Assembly (NCBI RefSeq): GCF_039542385.1
Contig: NZ_BAABIA010000003.1
Span: 186,001 to 250,000, forward strand
Source: Prosthecobacter algae
Lineage (GTDB): Bacteria > Verrucomicrobiota > Verrucomicrobiia > Verrucomicrobiales > Verrucomicrobiaceae
Direction: 5' to 3'
DNA: 64,000 nucleotides
The position numbers and the translations under genes are program-made. Below the pieces are notes generated by a model that was not told the DNA's origin, made no database searches, and worked only from the letters and a program-made list of their open reading frames with translations. How positions within the stretch are numbered: the first letter of the stretch is position 1; each line of letters opens with the position of its first letter. Positions 63,461-64,000 of this stretch are shown in pieces.

Positions 63461-64000
63461 TCAATTCGTCCCGCGCAGAAACGCCAGCAAATCGGCCATT
63501 TGCTCTTTGTTGATCGCGCCTTCCAGGCCCGGAGGCATCAGGCTCTTGTCCGTGCTCACCATCTTTTTGATCTGGCTGCGCTGAATGGTTTCACTCAGGC
63601 CACCCATCATTTTCAGCGTCACACTGTCGGCGGATTCGGCGGAGATGAGACCGCTGAGAGCACGCCCGTCCTGCGTCTCAATGGTGTAGGCGCACCAGCG
63701 TGCTTCCACCATGCGGTTGGGGTCCAAGATGTCGGAGAGCAGCGCTTCCGGTGGCTTGGCCTTCACATCGGAAAGCGGAGGGCCGACCTCCACACCAAGA
63801 TCGCCATGTTTGTGGCAGGTAATGCAGATCATCGCAAAGACCTGCTGGCCTTTTTTCGCATCCCCTTTTGCATGGGTGCTGTCCATGTAGTTGGCGATGA
63901 CGGCGGCACGGTCCTCGCTCGGCTGGCCGAAGAGTTTCACGGCCAAATCACGCAGCTCACCCGTGCCACGCTGGTAGCGCCAGCGCGTCTCTACATCCAC
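63461..64000 (-). CDS. Planctomycete/verrucomicrobial heme-binding domain protein (N-terminus beyond the window)
   Basis: The visible 179 residues form the C-terminal heme-binding domain found in large PVC-group membrane-bound dehydrogenase proteins: KGQQVFAMICITCHKHGDLG with the CITCH heme motif, VGPPLSDVKAKPPEALLSDILDPNR, the TLKMMGGLSETIQRSQI segment, and the end LMPPGLEGAINKEQMADLLAFLR. In family members this follows a sugar-dehydrogenase-like propeller and HEAT-like repeats. The N-terminal part is outside the window. Probably periplasmic and redox-active. Confidence 0.88.
   Translation of the reverse strand: MDVETRWRYQRGTGELRDLAVKLFGQPSEDRAAVIANYMDSTHAKGDAKKGQQVFAMICITCHKHGDLGVEVGPPLSDVKAKPPEALLSDILDPNRMVEARWCAYTIETQDGRALSGLISAESADSVTLKMMGGLSETIQRSQIKKMVSTDKSLMPPGLEGAINKEQMADLLAFLRGTN

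Noticed and set aside
1..64000. Mobile elements, CRISPR arrays, rRNA, riboswitches
   Set aside because: No transposase, integrase, regularly spaced repeats, rRNA segments or recognisable riboswitch cores were found on reading both strands.

Overview
The window comes from a GC-rich Gram-negative bacterium, most likely a verrucomicrobium of the Prosthecobacter/Verrucomicrobium type. This is inferred from the gene set: planctomycete-type CxxCH proteins at 2.3 kb and at the right edge, a PEP-CTERM protein, a glucose/sorbosone dehydrogenase with a Ca-binding-like verrucomicrobial tail, a DUF4175-like giant protein beside a squalene-cyclase-fold protein, a giant S8/RCC1 surface protein, and Kdo/Lpt genes for an LPS outer membrane. 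Almost all gene starts lack a Shine-Dalgarno sequence. I see no phage, insertion sequence, CRISPR array or rRNA. There is one tRNA.

Layout. 0-9 kb: a partial AAA+/Fis regulator, glgC, a cytochrome/LRR protein, a YqeY-like protein, glpK, a Tat-exported sugar-isomerase-like protein and a sugar dehydrogenase. 9-14 kb: holA, a SulP transporter, a DUF2256 zinc protein, a TPR protein and a serine hydrolase. 14-19 kb: a three-gene phosphorelay operon (membrane hybrid kinase, REC-kinase, NtrC-type regulator). 19-24 kb: a minus-strand run of very small membrane or lipoprotein genes (LEA-like lipoprotein, DUF3096, entericidin, two DUF883, Lmo0937-like, a 2-TM protein) around a zinc peptidase and an AI-2E-family transporter, resembling an envelope-stress regulon. 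24-27 kb: SGNH hydrolase, glycerophosphodiesterase, PEP-CTERM protein, YdcF-like protein.

27-34 kb: a divergent pair of a 1519-residue membrane coiled-coil protein and a TonB-like-anchored squalene-cyclase-fold protein. 34-42 kb: flavin disulfide oxidoreductase, S1/P1 nuclease, AlgE-like porin, cation/proton antiporter, phytanoyl-CoA dioxygenase-like protein, YfgM-like protein and cysK. 42-51 kb: one 2854-residue S8 protease-like protein carrying 14 RCC1 units and Ig/cadherin-type domains. 51-52 kb: an aminotransferase.

52.5-57.4 kb: a compact cluster with a FkbH-type HAD protein, an acyl carrier protein, a left-handed beta-helix acyltransferase and a MaoC-SDR fusion, with a divergent SDR. 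It looks like a small acyl-ACP pathway with no ketosynthase in view and is the best candidate for something undescribed. 57.4-61.3 kb: kdsA-lptC-lptA-lptB-hpf, the LPS-export cluster without the rpoN that sits before hpf in proteobacteria. The end holds tRNA-Arg(CCG), rlmN, a 465-base stretch without a convincing gene, and a partial heme-binding protein.

Across the window a short motif, TTGGTTAGGC with core GTTAGGC, recurs in both orientations and several reading frames far more often than composition suggests.
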